Shown here: piece after piece, positions 10,931 through 24,345 of the stretch
How positions within the stretch are numbered: the stretch's first letter is position 1
Layout: every line of letters begins with the position of its first letter
From: Solea solea
Lineage: Eukaryota; Chordata; Actinopteri; Pleuronectiformes; Soleidae
Direction of reading: 5' to 3'
Assembly: GCF_958295425.1 (NCBI RefSeq)
Contig: NC_081138.1
Span: 21,309,886-21,373,885 of the forward strand
Length of the DNA: 64,000 bases
Notes under the pieces: model-generated
Database searches by the model: none
Seen by the model: the letters and a program-made list of their open reading frames with translations, nothing else
Told to the model about the DNA's origin: nothing
Made by a program: the position numbers and the translations under genes

Positions 10931-13275
10931 GTGACTGGCATATGTGTGATTTACTCTTTTGTCAAAACCATAGTCCCAGAACCCAACAATGATCACTGTG
11001 CCACACTCGTCCTGCTGCTAGATGTCAGCAAAGACCCAGTGCATCATGTCACAAGTGGGAGGTTTGGAAACAACTCACACCAAAGCCAGATGGAAAAATG
11101 CTCAGCAGATGGTGCTCAAGTGTTGCTTTACCTCAGCTGACAGAGACTGACGGAGCTGCTGAAAGCCTGTCCTGTTTGCATGCGCTTGGGTTAGTGTGGC
11201 AATTAAGTAAATCACAAAAAAACACATTTGTTCATATTTTATTCATAAATATTCAGTTTTATAAACAGGCAGCACGACAGTATAATAACAACAACAGCTA
11301 AAAATAAATAATAAACCTTACAGGATTGAAGGAAAAGAGCAGGGGCATTAAAACATAATGCACAAAAAGTGAAAAGGTAGAAAGAATCTGGTCACAAATG
11401 AATATAAACGAACCAGCATCAGCAACTGATTACATATCTATAATATAACTATAATATCATAACCAAAGATGCTTTATGCAATAGATACAACACAATGTCT
11501 TTACTCATAATGCTCACATACATTAAATATTATAGTTTCATCTCTTTTCAATGCCGCTTTAAAAAAATAGGAAATGCCACTTTTCATTTAAAGACTGCAG
11601 AGCTAAGAGAAACACTATGTCAGACCCTCTGCAGGAATCCTCATTGGTACCAATCCTCTATACTGAATTGTCTCATGCTGTAAGTTGTGTAGAGCTTGTA
11701 GTGTAAGGGTCCTGTATAATTTAGCAGTAAAATATATAGGTTTGCTACAAGAATAGAGCAGGTTGTAAAGTATGTATTTTAAATATTTTAAATAAATACC
11801 TGATGCCTGGAGTTTTACGGAGCAGTTGTGAATGACTTTAAGATAAGTTTCCAAGGTGTCATTTTCCCAGGCCTTCTTTAAATGTTGTGTTGAAACTGGA
11901 TTACAAGATGTAAAAATGACAATCAAACAGTGTTACAAATCTTTTTGGACTCTGGGGGCTGAATCATAGTATATACAGTTTTATTCGTGCAGGAAGGAAG
12001 TTGAAATGCGGGATGTGTTTGTGAACATAAACGTTGACCTGGAGGTAGTGTAGGAAATGTTTTATATGGTAGTGTATGCCTGTAAATGTACAGAGGAGGC
12101 AATAGATGAGGTAGGGATGACATGGTAATGGCAAACAGGGGTGTAAACCTAACTTTCAATGGTTAGCGGGAAAAAAGGGCAGGGTTTTTAGTGAGGTCCT
12201 GCTTAACAGAGATCGATGAAGAGGTGGACATGGTCATTTTGCTGGCTAAGCATTTTGCCAGTGTGTTAGTGCCCACAGAGATACAATTAGCTTCAAATGC
12301 CCATACAACTGCTAAAATAATAGAAACTAGTTAGCTTCAAAAAATCTTGTGCATAAGGATAGGTAGGATTTGAAAGATGAAGCCTGGGGAGAGTCGCTGC
12401 AGTCTCCATGATTCACCATGCAAATTCATTTGGAATCTTTTTGTTAAAACATTTCATAACACTATGAAAAGGTAACGTTTTAAGGACTTTACAAACCAGT
12501 TCTCCCCTCAGAGACGGGAATAAATGTTTTCATGATATGAGGTATAACCAGTGTTCCCCAGAATATTTTAAGAGCTCTAGCAGAGCGGATTCGTCACATC
12601 ATCCACGTAAAGTGAAATGCTATAATTCACATGATTCCCAAACTTTTTCAGCATGGCCTTCCTTTGGTAGGAACTAAAAAATGCAAATAGCTCATTTAGA
12701 ATAAAGCATAAATTGCAGAACCATTTCTCCACTTACAAATACTTCAATACTGACCAATAAAGAGCGGGTGCTAAGTTAGAGAGACTTTTTCTAAAGCTAC
12801 AAAAAAACAAACATTTGTATATATTAAAATGTTTGCCAATAAAGCGTCCAAAATGTTACACACTGGACCTGAAATCAATGCCAGTGTTGGTGTAGCTGTG
12901 ACTCTCTGTTCACGGTACAGTATACACCCTAAAGAATGACCAATCATCAAATCAAAGATATAAATCAGCTGTGGTCCACTTTACTGCATTGGAAACCCTT
13001 GAATCGCTGGAGTTTGACCTTCTCTCACTGTGGACAGCACTTAAACCTAATCCGCAGGTCGCAGGTCACGGATTACTTCCTGTGTGTGTGTGTGTCTACT
13101 GTGCCCTGAAGCAGCAGGACCTCAAACACCTCGCTGCTGTTGTGAAGAACAAAACGACTCCACGAAACCAATGACACACGCAAACGATCACTGTACAAAC
13201 ACGTTTCACATTTCACAGCTGTGTTTCTCCCTCCTGTCGGTGCCTTCTCTCTGACGATGGACGTGCGCGCGGTGG
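10931..13275 (-). other. tspan18: Probable tspan18 3' UTR and intergenic DNA
   Basis: No coding exon is recognised between the V-set gene and the tspan18 stop. On the minus strand AATAAA at 11243-11238 is followed by a TG/T-rich element (TGTGTTTTTTTGTG), a plausible distal poly(A) site implying a 3' UTR of about 2 kb. Another AATAAA lies near 11980. Neither can be confirmed without transcripts. Confidence 0.35.
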
Positions 13276-16200
13276 TTACTGGATACCTCGGAATAGACAC
13301 ATCGCAAACACCATGGCAAAGAGCTGAAAGAGAAAATTACACTCATTTAAAAGATGACAAGTTCAACAACCGGTGGGACAAACTGAATCACATTATTTTA
13401 AGTACAAAGCATGAAGAATCAGTATTGTGCCTTAACGTAATACTTTAGTAATAGTACTTTGGTAGAAGTTGAAGTCACTTTTTATAAAGTAAAGTCTTGA
13501 CATTTACTGTACAAAAGTCATTTTCTGATATAGAATTTACTCAAAGTGAGGAGTAATGATTGAGCCATGGTGGCTCAGTGGTAGGGTGAGTTGTCTTTCA
13601 ACTGGGAGGTCGTGGGTTTATTTCCTGGGTCTACTATTCTATGTGTCCTTGAGCAAGACACCTAACCATGTTCCATGTTGCAGCGTAGTTTGGTGTAAAG
13701 CAGCTCATTAAGTCTAGAAAAGCTCTATTTAAATACAGACTCTTCTTCTTCTGATTTAATTTGGTAGTAACGAGTAACATAGATAGTTAGAGGAAATGTA
13801 GTGGAGTAAAAATAGAAATATTAATAACAAAGTATAGTACAGATACGTGAATATTCTTCGCAAGTTCAGTAAAAAAGTATTTGTACTCTGTTACATTACT
13901 GTTAAGAAGACATAGCACTTACTTCAATTGTCAGCACCGCGATGGCCAGAGCTCCTGCTGAGTAGATGTACATCTCAAAATAATTCACGGTTGCTGAGTA
14001 ACAGCCCTGAAACAAAACACACAAGTGTATTTATTACATGACGTGTATGTTTATGCACAAAAACACCGCCGTCCTCTCCTATAAGTGCTTGTGGTTGTGT
14101 TAAGTATTGACACAGAGCCAGTGATAACTGTGCTGTATGTGACTCCATCAACTCTATAACAGAAGGCTCACAGAATTGCGCTATTTTACAGACACGCTTA
14201 ATATTTTTTCTTGCCGTTAAAGAGCACTTTCTAACTGGAAAATGAATCAAAGTCCATAGAAAAAAACTTTTACATCATGGCACAATGTCTGTTGATCCTC
14301 TACAGCCTCCATTAGTTAATCCAATTGTTTTGTTTTCGGACGTTTGTATTTTTTTAAATTTTTTTTTTTTGTATTGCATTTTGAATTTAAGTGTGTTGTT
14401 CCTTTCGCAACCTTGCTGTGTCTGAAGGCCACCCTTCCACTCATGCACTGCTCCACGCTGACGTCTCCATGGTAACTGTTCCTCTGGCAACAGGCCTCGG
14501 GAACCATGTGACCGGGGCTGAGGAGCCTGAAAAGGCTCTCCTGGAAGTCCTCGGGACCGCTAACGCCGCAGCAGTCGAACTGAAGGGAGAAGCGCGATGA
14601 TGAGAGAAACAGCACACAAGAGCCTGAGCGGATTAACAACGTAAAGAAATCTGAAGTGATGTGTCACCGTGGTCATGATGCTGTTCCACATGGATGTGAA
14701 GACGTCCGAGTTGTTGTGACCTTGATAGTGACGTTTCAGCTCCCTGGTGAAATAGTCTCTGTTTAACTGCAGACATACAAACACAGTCAGGTCAGTTATG
14801 TCAAGCTCATTCTTACATTATCATATATGAGAATAAGATGTTTCGTGAGGACACCGTGACCTTGACCTTTCACCATCGAAATCTAAAGTCTGATGGTGCG
14901 TTCACACTCAATGCAGTGCAAAGTTTTTTTGCACAAAATTCACACCATTCTCTTCAGACGCTGAAGTTAAGATATTTGAATATTTGACATTCTACTGGGA
15001 AAATGAACAAAGAAGTTGTATTTCTTGGTAACTTCTGTTTAGATATAAACCTAATGTTTGTTACTTGATTCCAGCTGTTTGTAACAGTTTACAGTCAACA
15101 GACCTGTGTCAGATCTGACACTGACTTTAATTGGCTGTTTTTAACCACAAAGTGTTCCTGTGCTGCTGCAGCAGTCAGTCAGTACCACTCAGCATAATCC
15201 AGAGACCAAACCACTGTTCTCGAGACACACTCACATGATCCCTGAAGAGGAAGGCCAGTATGGCTGCTGCCAACTCTGCCAGGAAGATGAAGAGGATGAG
15301 CATGGAGAACTGAGAAGAGACAAACAACAGGAAAAGGACAGTGTAAATTGTTGTGGACGAATACTCTACACAAAGACAAAGATTCATGTTGCTTAATTTC
15401 AAATCCAGGGGGAGAGTTTATGATAAAAAAAACCGAAAAATATTACAGAAAGTGAACAAGTTCGCACATAATCTGTATGTCTGTATGAAAAGTAAACTCA
15501 GTTTCTGTGAGTACAAAGGGTTAGGGTTGAGTTAGGATTGAAACTGTATTGGATTTACCATCAAAATCTGATAATATCTTCAACTCACCCCAAGAAAACT
15601 CCATCCATATCAGTCCTTTAGCTCTTGTTTCTGATGTGCACTGTATCATAACGGACTTGTGACCTCTAGTGACCTGCGCACGTACATGTAAATACATTGC
15701 TAATTGGCACAAATACTAATGTACTTCGTGGTCGTTGTGGTACTTTTATTTACGATCTGAGAGCAACAATATCTCTTTTTATTTATTGTCTCTTATTATT
15801 CTGCACTTTAATCTCTAATATCTGCTGTTCTGTGTCGTTTAGGCATTGGCCTGCCAAGGGACTGAAGATGGAAAGAGCTTTGACTGTAATGCATATTTAT
15901 ACAGTATGTTATTTATGTTGCTTGGAGTAAGCAAAATGCAGCCAAAAACCTAAACTCCTTCATGGAGGATCAGTGAAAAAATCATACTCAATATCATATT
16001 ACATGTTTAGTGACTGTGACATAAACACACTCACAAACAGCAGCAGACACTTGTTCTCCCTGATGGCGCCGCAGCAGCCCAGGAAGCCGAGCAGGAACAG
16101 CATGCTGCCCATGGCCAGAACGACGTACACGCCCGGGAACAGCAGCGGGTTCACCGCCATGATCTCCCTAAAGCCCAGCGGGTCAACCAGCACCCAGATG

Positions 16201-16612
16201 CTGACACCCAGCAGGAGGAAGCCACCCAGCTGTGAGAGGGAGGGATAGTTACATGTTAAAAAGAGAGGTACAAGTCATATAAAATGTCCATAGGAATGAT
16301 TAGAAAGTCATCTAAGATGATAAAACTTGGCACTCTCTGGAGCCACCATGTGGTGACATACAGTATGTTAATATAAGCACAGCTCAAAGGTGAAACAAGT
16401 CACGCAGTATAATAATCACAATTAGTGTAAATTTGATTCAGATTTTAACAAAAGTATTTGTACTTTGTTACTTTACAGCACTGTGGACAGTGACAGAAGA
16501 AGAAGAAGAAGTGCGGCAAAAAAACAAAAAAAAAACGTTTTGAACTCACAAAGATGAAAAAGTTGAAGATGAACATCAGGTACTTCATGCAGCTGAGACA
16601 GTCGCCCTCCAT
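13276..16612 (-). CDS. tspan18: Tetraspanin-18
   Basis: Seven coding exons: 16612-16550, 16229-16035, 15309-15235, 14766-14668, 14579-14412, 14006-13923 and 13323-13276. Every junction is phase 0 and every exon length is a multiple of three, giving 243 residues (I recall human TSPAN18 at about 248). It starts [20 protein letters not shown] and ends CLFRGIQ, both characteristic of TSPAN18. Four membrane spans lie near 12-34, 53-75, 84-106 and 209-238. The large loop carries CCG (Cys147-148), CC (174-175), Cys189 and Cys202, six loop cysteines, and an NNS sequon at Asn129. The first coding exon has only 15 nt of leader after its acceptor, so a separate upstream 5' UTR exon is needed. Tetraspanins organise membrane microdomains with partner receptors; I recall TSPAN18 as an endothelial/Orai1 partner. 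The exon 5 donor (AAG/GTTGCG) is the weakest. Confidence 0.93.
13440..13905 (+). mobile_element. Composite repeat: SINE nested in another repeat, copy 2
   Basis: Same order as copy 1: TTTGGTAGAAGTTGAAGTCA, GACATTTACTGTAC, GTGAGGAGTAATGATTGAGC, then a SINE head GGTGGCTCAGTGGTAGGG with a decayed B box (GTGGGTTTATTTCC), the CCTTGAGCAAGACACCTAAC body and a TGTAAAGCAGC tail. It closes with TTGGTAGTAACGAGTAACAT and GATAGTTAGAGGAAATGTAG. It lies in the last tspan18 intron. Confidence 0.7.
14841..14895. repeat. Fragment of a 'GAGGACACCGTGACCTTGACC' repeat
   Basis: GTGAGGACACCGTGACCTTGACCTTTCACCATCGAAATCTAAAG resembles 40455-40505, and in inverse sense 38905-38945. It looks like the end of a dispersed fish retroposon. 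The AGGTCA-like half-sites come with the repeat. Confidence 0.4.
15310..16034 (-). other. tspan18 intron 2
   Basis: About 725 bp between the exons for spans 2 and 3. No exon is seen. At 15860-15890 a CCAAGGGACTGAAGATGGAA motif resembles part of an old dispersed repeat, not followed further. Confidence 0.4.
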
Positions 16613-16630
16613 GGCTGAGACCTGCCCCTG

Positions 16631-16657
16631 CACACACACACACACACACACACACAC
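16631..16657. repeat. CA microsatellite abutting a tspan18 splice acceptor
   Basis: On the transcribed strand this reads (TG)n running straight into CAG at the 3' splice site of the first coding exon (exon begins 16627). It takes the place of an ordinary polypyrimidine tract. Confidence 0.9.
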
Positions 16658-16659
16658 GC

Positions 16660-17711
16660 AAAACATAGGTTATTTTGAAAAAAATAATAATGCTATTTTG
16701 TATGGTTTTGTTTTATTTATCACCCTGCCTTCGTTCAAACTATATAAAAAGAACAATTTACATTACAGTACTATACCAACACAGTAATGCTAAAACAATC
16801 GTTTTGTAAAATGGAGGTAGAATAATCTTATTCCTTTTCTCTCTTTTTTTGCCTTTATTGAACAGGACAGTGAAGAAGTAAGTATATAATATTGCAGTCA
16901 TTTCATGTTATTTCCAAATGAATATTCAGGTCATAGCTTGGTATTGAGATTAACTTACATTGACTTGAAATGTTCATGAATCAAAATTGATAATTACCAT
17001 TATTTTAAATATGAACTTGATACTCCCTCATGTCCTTCACACTCAATACAAATGAGATGGTATTACCACCCATATTACACTTACCATACAATTACCATAT
17101 TGTTCGTGTAGTGTTACCAACAATAATTCACAACATGATGAGAATGACACACTGCAGCAACAGTGTGCTGCATTCAGAGGCTGAGGAACTCTCTGGTTCA
17201 TTTCCACTTGAAATGAGCAGAACACGCACGCGACACATGGACACAAACAGTTTTGCGCAGTGTGACGGCGAAAGTTTGTCCCCGTGGGATCGCATGACTC
17301 ATGGAAGGACGCTTGGCTGGAGCTGAGGCTGACATGTTCAAGTGAGCAGGGCCGTCAGTGGGGGGTGTGAACAGGACCAACTGTGCACTGAGGCCCTGAT
17401 GGTGTTTACCAGTTAAAGCCAACATGCAGCCACCTGTCGCAACACAGGGGAGGAGGGAAGTTTGGCTTCGTATCGGCAGTGACTCCTGTTCACCTTTTTT
17501 TTTATTCTGTCATTTCAGCTTTTTTAAATGAAAATGTTGGATTAAAAAGGGGCAGATGCACATGTTTGCGGTCATTTCACAAACTGCAGTGTGAACTTGA
17601 AACCCCCACATATGCAGACTGCAGGAGCACAGAGAGGCAAGCTGTGCTTTCCCCGCTCATACATAAGGGAAAGTGTAAGATGTCTAAAGAGAAACTGGTT
17701 ATATATTCAGT

Positions 17712-17746
<35 letters not shown>

Positions 17747-19786
17747 AAACTGCAGGTGACAGCACAGTGAACATTCTCTGCCACTTAAGTGTAATCCAGG
17801 TGCTTGTTTGATTATAAGAAACATGTAGTGAGAATGGCAGCAGTCATCATGATGATTTCCTCCTCAAGGTGGTAACTCTATTATCGTGTCATATGCATAC
17901 ATGAGTGGTAAATTATGACCTCTTGGGATTCTATAGAATTTCCGTCTTTGCTCTGGTGTATGTTTGTCCAGTATAGGATAAACAAGATTACATTTTGCCA
18001 GGTCAGGCGTAACATTTGTGAGGGTTTACTGCAAAAACTTACTATACCACCTGTGAGTATGTAAGTATATAATCGCTTAAAAATAATATCTAATGTCTTT
18101 CAAACATACTGTAGCAAACATCTGGTGTGTGTCTGAGCTTGAACCTACTTTACTCAGCCTCTTAGGGGCAGCACACACTGAGAGCAACTCATAAGAAGCT
18201 GAAAGCTTGGTTGTCTTCTCTTCTTCTCTTTGTTTATTCCAGCTAAATTCCTAAATTCCTAATATAACTGTTACTGTAACTACAGCTCGCAGAAAACCAA
18301 AGGTTTATCAAGTAATTGCCTTCAATTGCATTGGTTGGTTATTTCATCAGTGACAACTGAGCCATAAATTACCTCATAAAACCCTTTTTGCATCAGATTC
18401 CTGAATTAAAAACAATTATTTGACACAAAACATTGATTTAGAAATTATTGTTGTGCTTTCATTTAATGAAAAAATCCTCCAGGTTCTACAATTTTAGAAC
18501 TGAGACCATGGTTTTAGATCCAGTAATGTCAGAAATCACAATCTATTATCTGGGGACAATGGCCAGTATTTTGAGTCATCCTGTGCAGATATCCAGAGTT
18601 TTTTTTATTCACTGTTTATTGTTTAAAATTAAAATGTTTGTTATATTACATTTTGCTACAGCATCCACAAGGTTCAAAGTAACAGGAAATAGTCATTGAA
18701 TTCAAATAAAATATCATAAAACAGGAGGCTACAAGGAGGAAGAGGATTAGAACCAGAATTCTGAGAAAAAAGTCAGAAATAAATATTTATCAGACTTTAA
18801 TCTTTATATCCTGATTAATGTCCCAATCCTGACTTTCTTTTTTTTTTTATCTTTCTTTCTATTTTCTTTTGTTTCCCCATAAGAAATTCCACATGTGGCC
18901 CTAATAATCCTCTTCCGTACTATAGTCACATCAAAATTATTATTAAATTTTTTGGAAAAGATTAATCTTCTCTACATAAATGAAAAGTGTAGATTTGTGA
19001 TGAGAACAGTGACCGAGCGGTGGAAATGTTGCATTTATTTTTATTCATTTTCAAGCAAGTTTGTCCATAGGTTTTTAATACGGTCAGAGAACCATAAAAT
19101 GCAAAAACTTCAGTCATACAAATGTTTTAATGACATCATAAATATGACAATAACATATTTATACAACAGTGCTGGTAACCATGTTTGGTTGTGTGATATA
19201 TAACAGAGGCAACGTCTCCGTTGGTCAGAGTGCTGCTTTAATGAATGATGGCGCTTTAATTTATTTATTTCCTGCTTTATCTTAAGACCATAAATCCACT
19301 GATGTGAAGGATCCCCATGTTTGCTGTACAACACGTTTCTCTGTGACTGAGTCTCCACTGTCTTACTTTATAAATGACATGTTAAAATCATGAGTGACGA
19401 TGACGTTGGAAATAACTGACAGTGAAAAAATGTGACGAACAGTCCATCGTTTACCATCTGCCACAGTAACACACACTGTAACACATCCAAATGCATGTGG
19501 GCATGACCACATGTGAATGTGTGGTTTGATCTGTGCAGCACACACATAAACACGTCAATAAACAAGAAGATGCTCCTCAACACCAAAGAGTAACTTAGTT
19601 TATCAGATTTAAATTGATCAGGTCCGTCAGTCTGATTTCAGTAAACAAGACCCAGGTTCATATCTGTGTGTGGCAATAAATGAAATGGGTAAATATAAAA
19701 AAAAGTCACCTGTAAAATACTGGATAATTTCACCTTCCTCATTATATTTTTTTTATAATGTTTTCTTTGGTTTTCTTCAGTTAGAT
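16660..19786 (-). other. tspan18 5' intron, non-coding
   Basis: No coding exon is recognised. It contains a TG tract at 17716-17745 and T/A-rich DNA from 18400 to 19780. A short segment at 16442-16480 (AAAGTATTTGTACTTTGTTAC) resembles the outer arm of the composite repeats. Confidence 0.45.
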
Positions 19787-20065
19787 CAGGTCTCAAACTT
19801 AATATCAAGTTATACTGACTTATTTCTGCATGGTTTTTTTTGTAATACATTTATTTTGCATCATAAAAACTTTTATATTGTAAACTATATCAGTCCATAT
19901 AAACAGAGAAACTTTTTTATTTTGAAATGCTACAAAAACCACCACTCCTGAACAGTTGCTTTTTCCCAAAAAAATTTTGATTTTTTTTTTCTCCACTTGA
20001 CCGGCTCCCTACTGGCCACACTAGACACTCGTTGGTCCCCAGGTCATTTGAGTTTGAGAGCCCTG
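19787..20065. mobile_element. 279-bp non-autonomous hAT-like element
   Basis: Left end CAGGTCTCAAAC and right end GAGAGCCCTG form degenerate inverted ends. The 8-bp flanks are AGTTAGAT (19779-19786) and AGTTAGAC (20066-20073). The interior (TTTTGCATCATAAAA, ATTGTAAACTATATCAGTCC, TTTATTTTGAAATGC) recurs in the fragment at 59497 and, inverted and diverged, in the element at 52331. The uninterrupted host sequence is present at 50290-50330. Confidence 0.8.
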
Positions 20066-20366
20066 AGTTAGACAGATATCGTGATGCATCGCTATATGTT
20101 GATTATCATAGAATTGTTGTCGCTGGAGTAAATTCTCAAAAACATTTTCTAGAGTTCATATCTGAAAATGGCTTTTGTCTGATCGCACAAAACAACAACA
20201 ACTCTAGAGGGCCACAGTTCTCACAATCAAACGGTTGTCATCACAACGCACTGATGACGTAACATGAACAAACCATGAAACGACCAACGTGCAGTGAAGG
20301 TGTCGTACCATATGTACCTGTTTAAAGGCTCCTGCTCCAGGTGAACGTGAGAGAATCAGTCCTTAC

Positions 20367-20394
20367 CCTTTGACCTCTTGCAGCTTCACATCAG
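20367..20394 (-). other. tspan18: Possible 28-nt non-coding exon of tspan18
   Basis: On the minus strand a strong pyrimidine-rich acceptor (CTTTTTCTTCTTCTCCACAG) precedes a 28-nt segment ending at a GTAAGG donor. It lies upstream of the ATG exon, as an untranslated exon should. It could be chance; no coding frame is implied. Confidence 0.35.
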
Positions 20395-22715
20395 CTGTGG
20401 AGAAGAAGAAAAAGGAGTTAGTTTGGACCTGACTGAAGGACTGTTTATGTGTTTACCCAAGCAGCGCAGGACAGGCAGGGGCAAGAAGCATTTATCCCAT
20501 CAAACTGCTGAACGTTGAGCAGTAGGATTCACTCTGAAGCTTTTCAGTCACACTCAACATCCATCTGACATTTGTGGGAGATCTAACCACCACCGTACGT
20601 AGAAGTCTTAGTCATCATTTAACAATAGTTTAAATATAGCAGACATCTGTTTATATTTAAAAGTCACATACTACTTTTTTTTTTAGACCAAACATATGAA
20701 GACAAAAGATCAGTTCCCAACATGAAGACAGATCTGTGTGTATGTATATTCTGCACCTGTAGTTAAATGATAACACACACTTGTTAGGATAGGTTTAGAA
20801 TATTTTCATGTTGTAGTCACTGGTTGCTGCTGCCGGCAGCTGTGGTGATGATGGAGCAGCAGCAGCGTGTCAAACAGAAGCAGCTTGTGACTCACTGATG
20901 GAGTCATCCATCCAAAATGACTGACAGCAGCTCCACCCACACATCACCACAGTCCTTGCTCTTTTTATTAATTTCATAAACATACAGAATATGTGCGGCT
21001 GACATGAACATTGTCAGACACAGTGTTTGTCTTTTTCTGTCAGCATCAATACACCCACAGATGACATCATCGCCATCGCTCTCTGGATATTTAATACTCT
21101 TCTGTAAAGACAAACTGATGTTATAACTAAATTATACTTAAAAGGAGCAACACAATCATCTATTTTCTTTGTCCAAACCTGAGCTTTTGTCCTTATACGA
21201 CACAATCAGTACAATTCAGATACCTGCATAAATGTATGGTATCTTAGAATTTGTGGTTTGAGTCACTTTGGAAATTGCTCACTCCCCAACACAAAAGTCC
21301 ATGGAGAAAATCAGTGATTTTACACCAGTGCAAACAGGAATTGCTGTTTTGGTTAGATTTTGATTGAAGTGACACAAACCAGTAAATGCGACAGTAGAGC
21401 AGTAGCCTCATGTGTCCTTTGATAGACTTTTGTATGTGGTAGTGATCTGTGTAGCTACTGGCTGCTGAGTGTCGGTGTCAGCCTCAGGCAAAATATGAGA
21501 AATGAAATACAACCCCCTAGTGGTTGGGGGAAACTCGCAAATATGACATGGCTCCTACAATCAGACATGGTTGATGATGGTGAGTCTTTTTTTCTTTCCT
21601 TTTTTAAATCCATATCCTTCTCACCACTTGTTCACTCTGCCGTCCTCTGGAAAACGGTTTGGGTCACTAAAGACACGTGCATGTATCACAAGTCACTCTT
21701 TATTATGTCACAAGCCACTTTATATTTGTTCTTATTTGTTTGCTCGGGGGAGTGTAAATGTATGAGAATTTTTACAGTTCTTTTAAGGAGAGATACTGTC
21801 ATTTTGTTGTATGTGGTACATGCAATGCCAATACAGGTGATTCTGGTGGTTAAGTGGTTAAAATGAGTTTTCCCTGGTGTCCACACTAGTGGCATCCATG
21901 TTTTTACCAGAGCATGTGTCTGCTTGTCTCATGTGTGCAAAGAGCACTGTTACCTGTGTGTGAGACACTGTCTATGTGTCATGAGTCCATACTATGCCAT
22001 ATGGCGTGTAGCACACGCCATATGACAGAGAGATATTTCTGACAACACCTGAGGCGCCAATGGTTCCTGGTGAGAGCTGAACCAGTTGAGGACAAACCAA
22101 AACAGAAAAGCGGAAAAATGACCCTTCTCGAGACACAAAGTTATACATTCCAGCTGCAGAAGGTGGAGAGTGAGGAGTCCACCATCCGCACAGTCCGTGC
22201 CGCTGTTAGTCCACCAGGTGTGAGATACCAGTCCCTCCCTGACATCATAAACCCGCAGATGAACTAACACAGGACCACACAGGAAAGTGCGCAGAGTCTT
22301 CTCCATGTGATCAGTGTGCGAGAATGTCTGCATCATTAGGAGACGAGGCAGCTGGTTCAGGTTAAACTGTGGAGGAACTTCAGTTTGCTGGTTTCTGACT
22401 CTGTAGTCATTTGCCACTGTGCCGAAGCTGCACCACTTATTTCACATTTAACTCACCACAGCAACTGAATTAACATGGCAGAGTGGAGCAAAAACTAAAG
22501 GATTGTTTGGATATTATAGTTTTACTGCAAGTGTTTCCACTTAATTTGTTATTAATCAGAACATGGCAGGTCTGTGCTGCATTCCAGAAATGTCCTTGTC
22601 TCGTTAAAAATAATCGCTTATTCCTATTCCACCAAGTTTGCCACGTAACTCCTCCCACAGTTTTGAGTAAACCCTCACACATCCTATGTCATCAGGAATG
22701 GTGTACTCTGATAGT
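20395..22715. other. Non-coding stretch left of the satellite
   Basis: No exon is recognised. A 141-residue minus-strand frame at 22417-21992 has no domain I know. Near 21570-21600 the sequence is T-rich. Nothing else can be named. Confidence 0.4.
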
Positions 22716-24345
22716 GGACGTCTTGCGAAACAATGACTTTTTTGTCACATTTTGGACGACATACTAAAGTGTAACTTTTTGTCACATTTTGGACGAGATA
22801 CTTACCTATGACTTTTTTGACCCATTTTGGACGACATACTATACTATGACATGTTTGAGTGATTTTGGACGACATACTATATACTATGACTTTTTGGACC
22901 TATTTTTGATGACATACTAAACTATGACGTTTTTGACCGATTTCTGACGACATACTATACTATGACGATTTTGAATGATTTTGGATGACATATTATACTA
23001 TGACGTTTTTGACAGATTTCGGACGACATACTATACTATGACTTTTTGGACCGATTTTGGACGACATACTATACTATGACGTTTTTGACCGATTTTGGAC
23101 GACATACTAAACTATGACGTTTTTGAGTGATTTTGGACGACATACTATACTATGACGTTTTTGAGTGATTTTGGACGACATACTATACTATGACATTTTT
23201 GAGTGATTTTGGACGACATACTACACTATGACTTTTTGAGTGATTTTGGACGACATACTATACTATGACATTTTTGAGTGATTTTGGACGACATACTATA
23301 CTATGACATTTTTGAGTGATTTTGGACGACATACTATACTATGACGTTTTTGAGTGATTTTGGACGACATACTATACTATGACATTTTTGAGTGATTTTG
23401 GACGACATACTACACTATGACTTTTTGAGTGATTTTGGACGACATACTATACTATGACGTTTTTGACTGATTTTTGGCGACATACTATACTATGACGTTT
23501 TTGACTGATTTTGGTCGACATACTACACTATGACTTTTTTGGGTGATTTTGGACGACATACTATACTATGACATTTTTGAGTGATTTTGGACGACATACT
23601 ATACTATGACGTTTTTGACCGATTTTGGACGACATACTATAGTATGACTTTTTTGACCCATTTTGGACGACATACTATACTATGACTTTTTGGACCGATT
23701 TTTGATGACATACTATACTATGACGTTTTTGACCGATTTTGGACGACATACTATACTATGACTTTTTTGACCGATTTTGGACGAAATACTATACTATGAC
23801 TATTTTGACCGATTTTGGACGACATACTATACTATGACTTTTTGACAGATTTTGGACGACATACTATACTATGACTTTTTGACCGATTTTGGATGACATA
23901 CTATAATATGACGTTTTTGACCGATTTTGGACGACATACTATACTCGGACTTTTTTGACCGATTTTGGACGACATACTATACTATGACATTTTTGAGTGA
24001 TTTTGAACGACGTACTATACTATGACATTTTTGAGTGATTTTGGCCGACATACTAAACCATGACTTTTTGGACCGATTTTGGACGACATACTATACTATG
24101 ACTTTTTGGACCGATTTTTGACGACATACTAAATTATGACGTTTTTGACCGATTTTGGACGACATACTATACTATGACTTTTTTGACAGATTTAGGACGA
24201 CATACTATACTATGACTTTTTGGACCGATTTTGGACGACATACTATACTATGACTTTTTTGGACGATTTTGGACGACATACTATACTATGAATTCTTTGA
24301 CCGATTTTGGACGACATACTATACTATGAATTTTTGACGACATAC

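Noticed and set aside
21992..22417. 141-residue minus-strand frame left of the satellite
   Set aside because: No recognisable domain, no good splice sites at its edges, and composition like the surrounding non-coding DNA.
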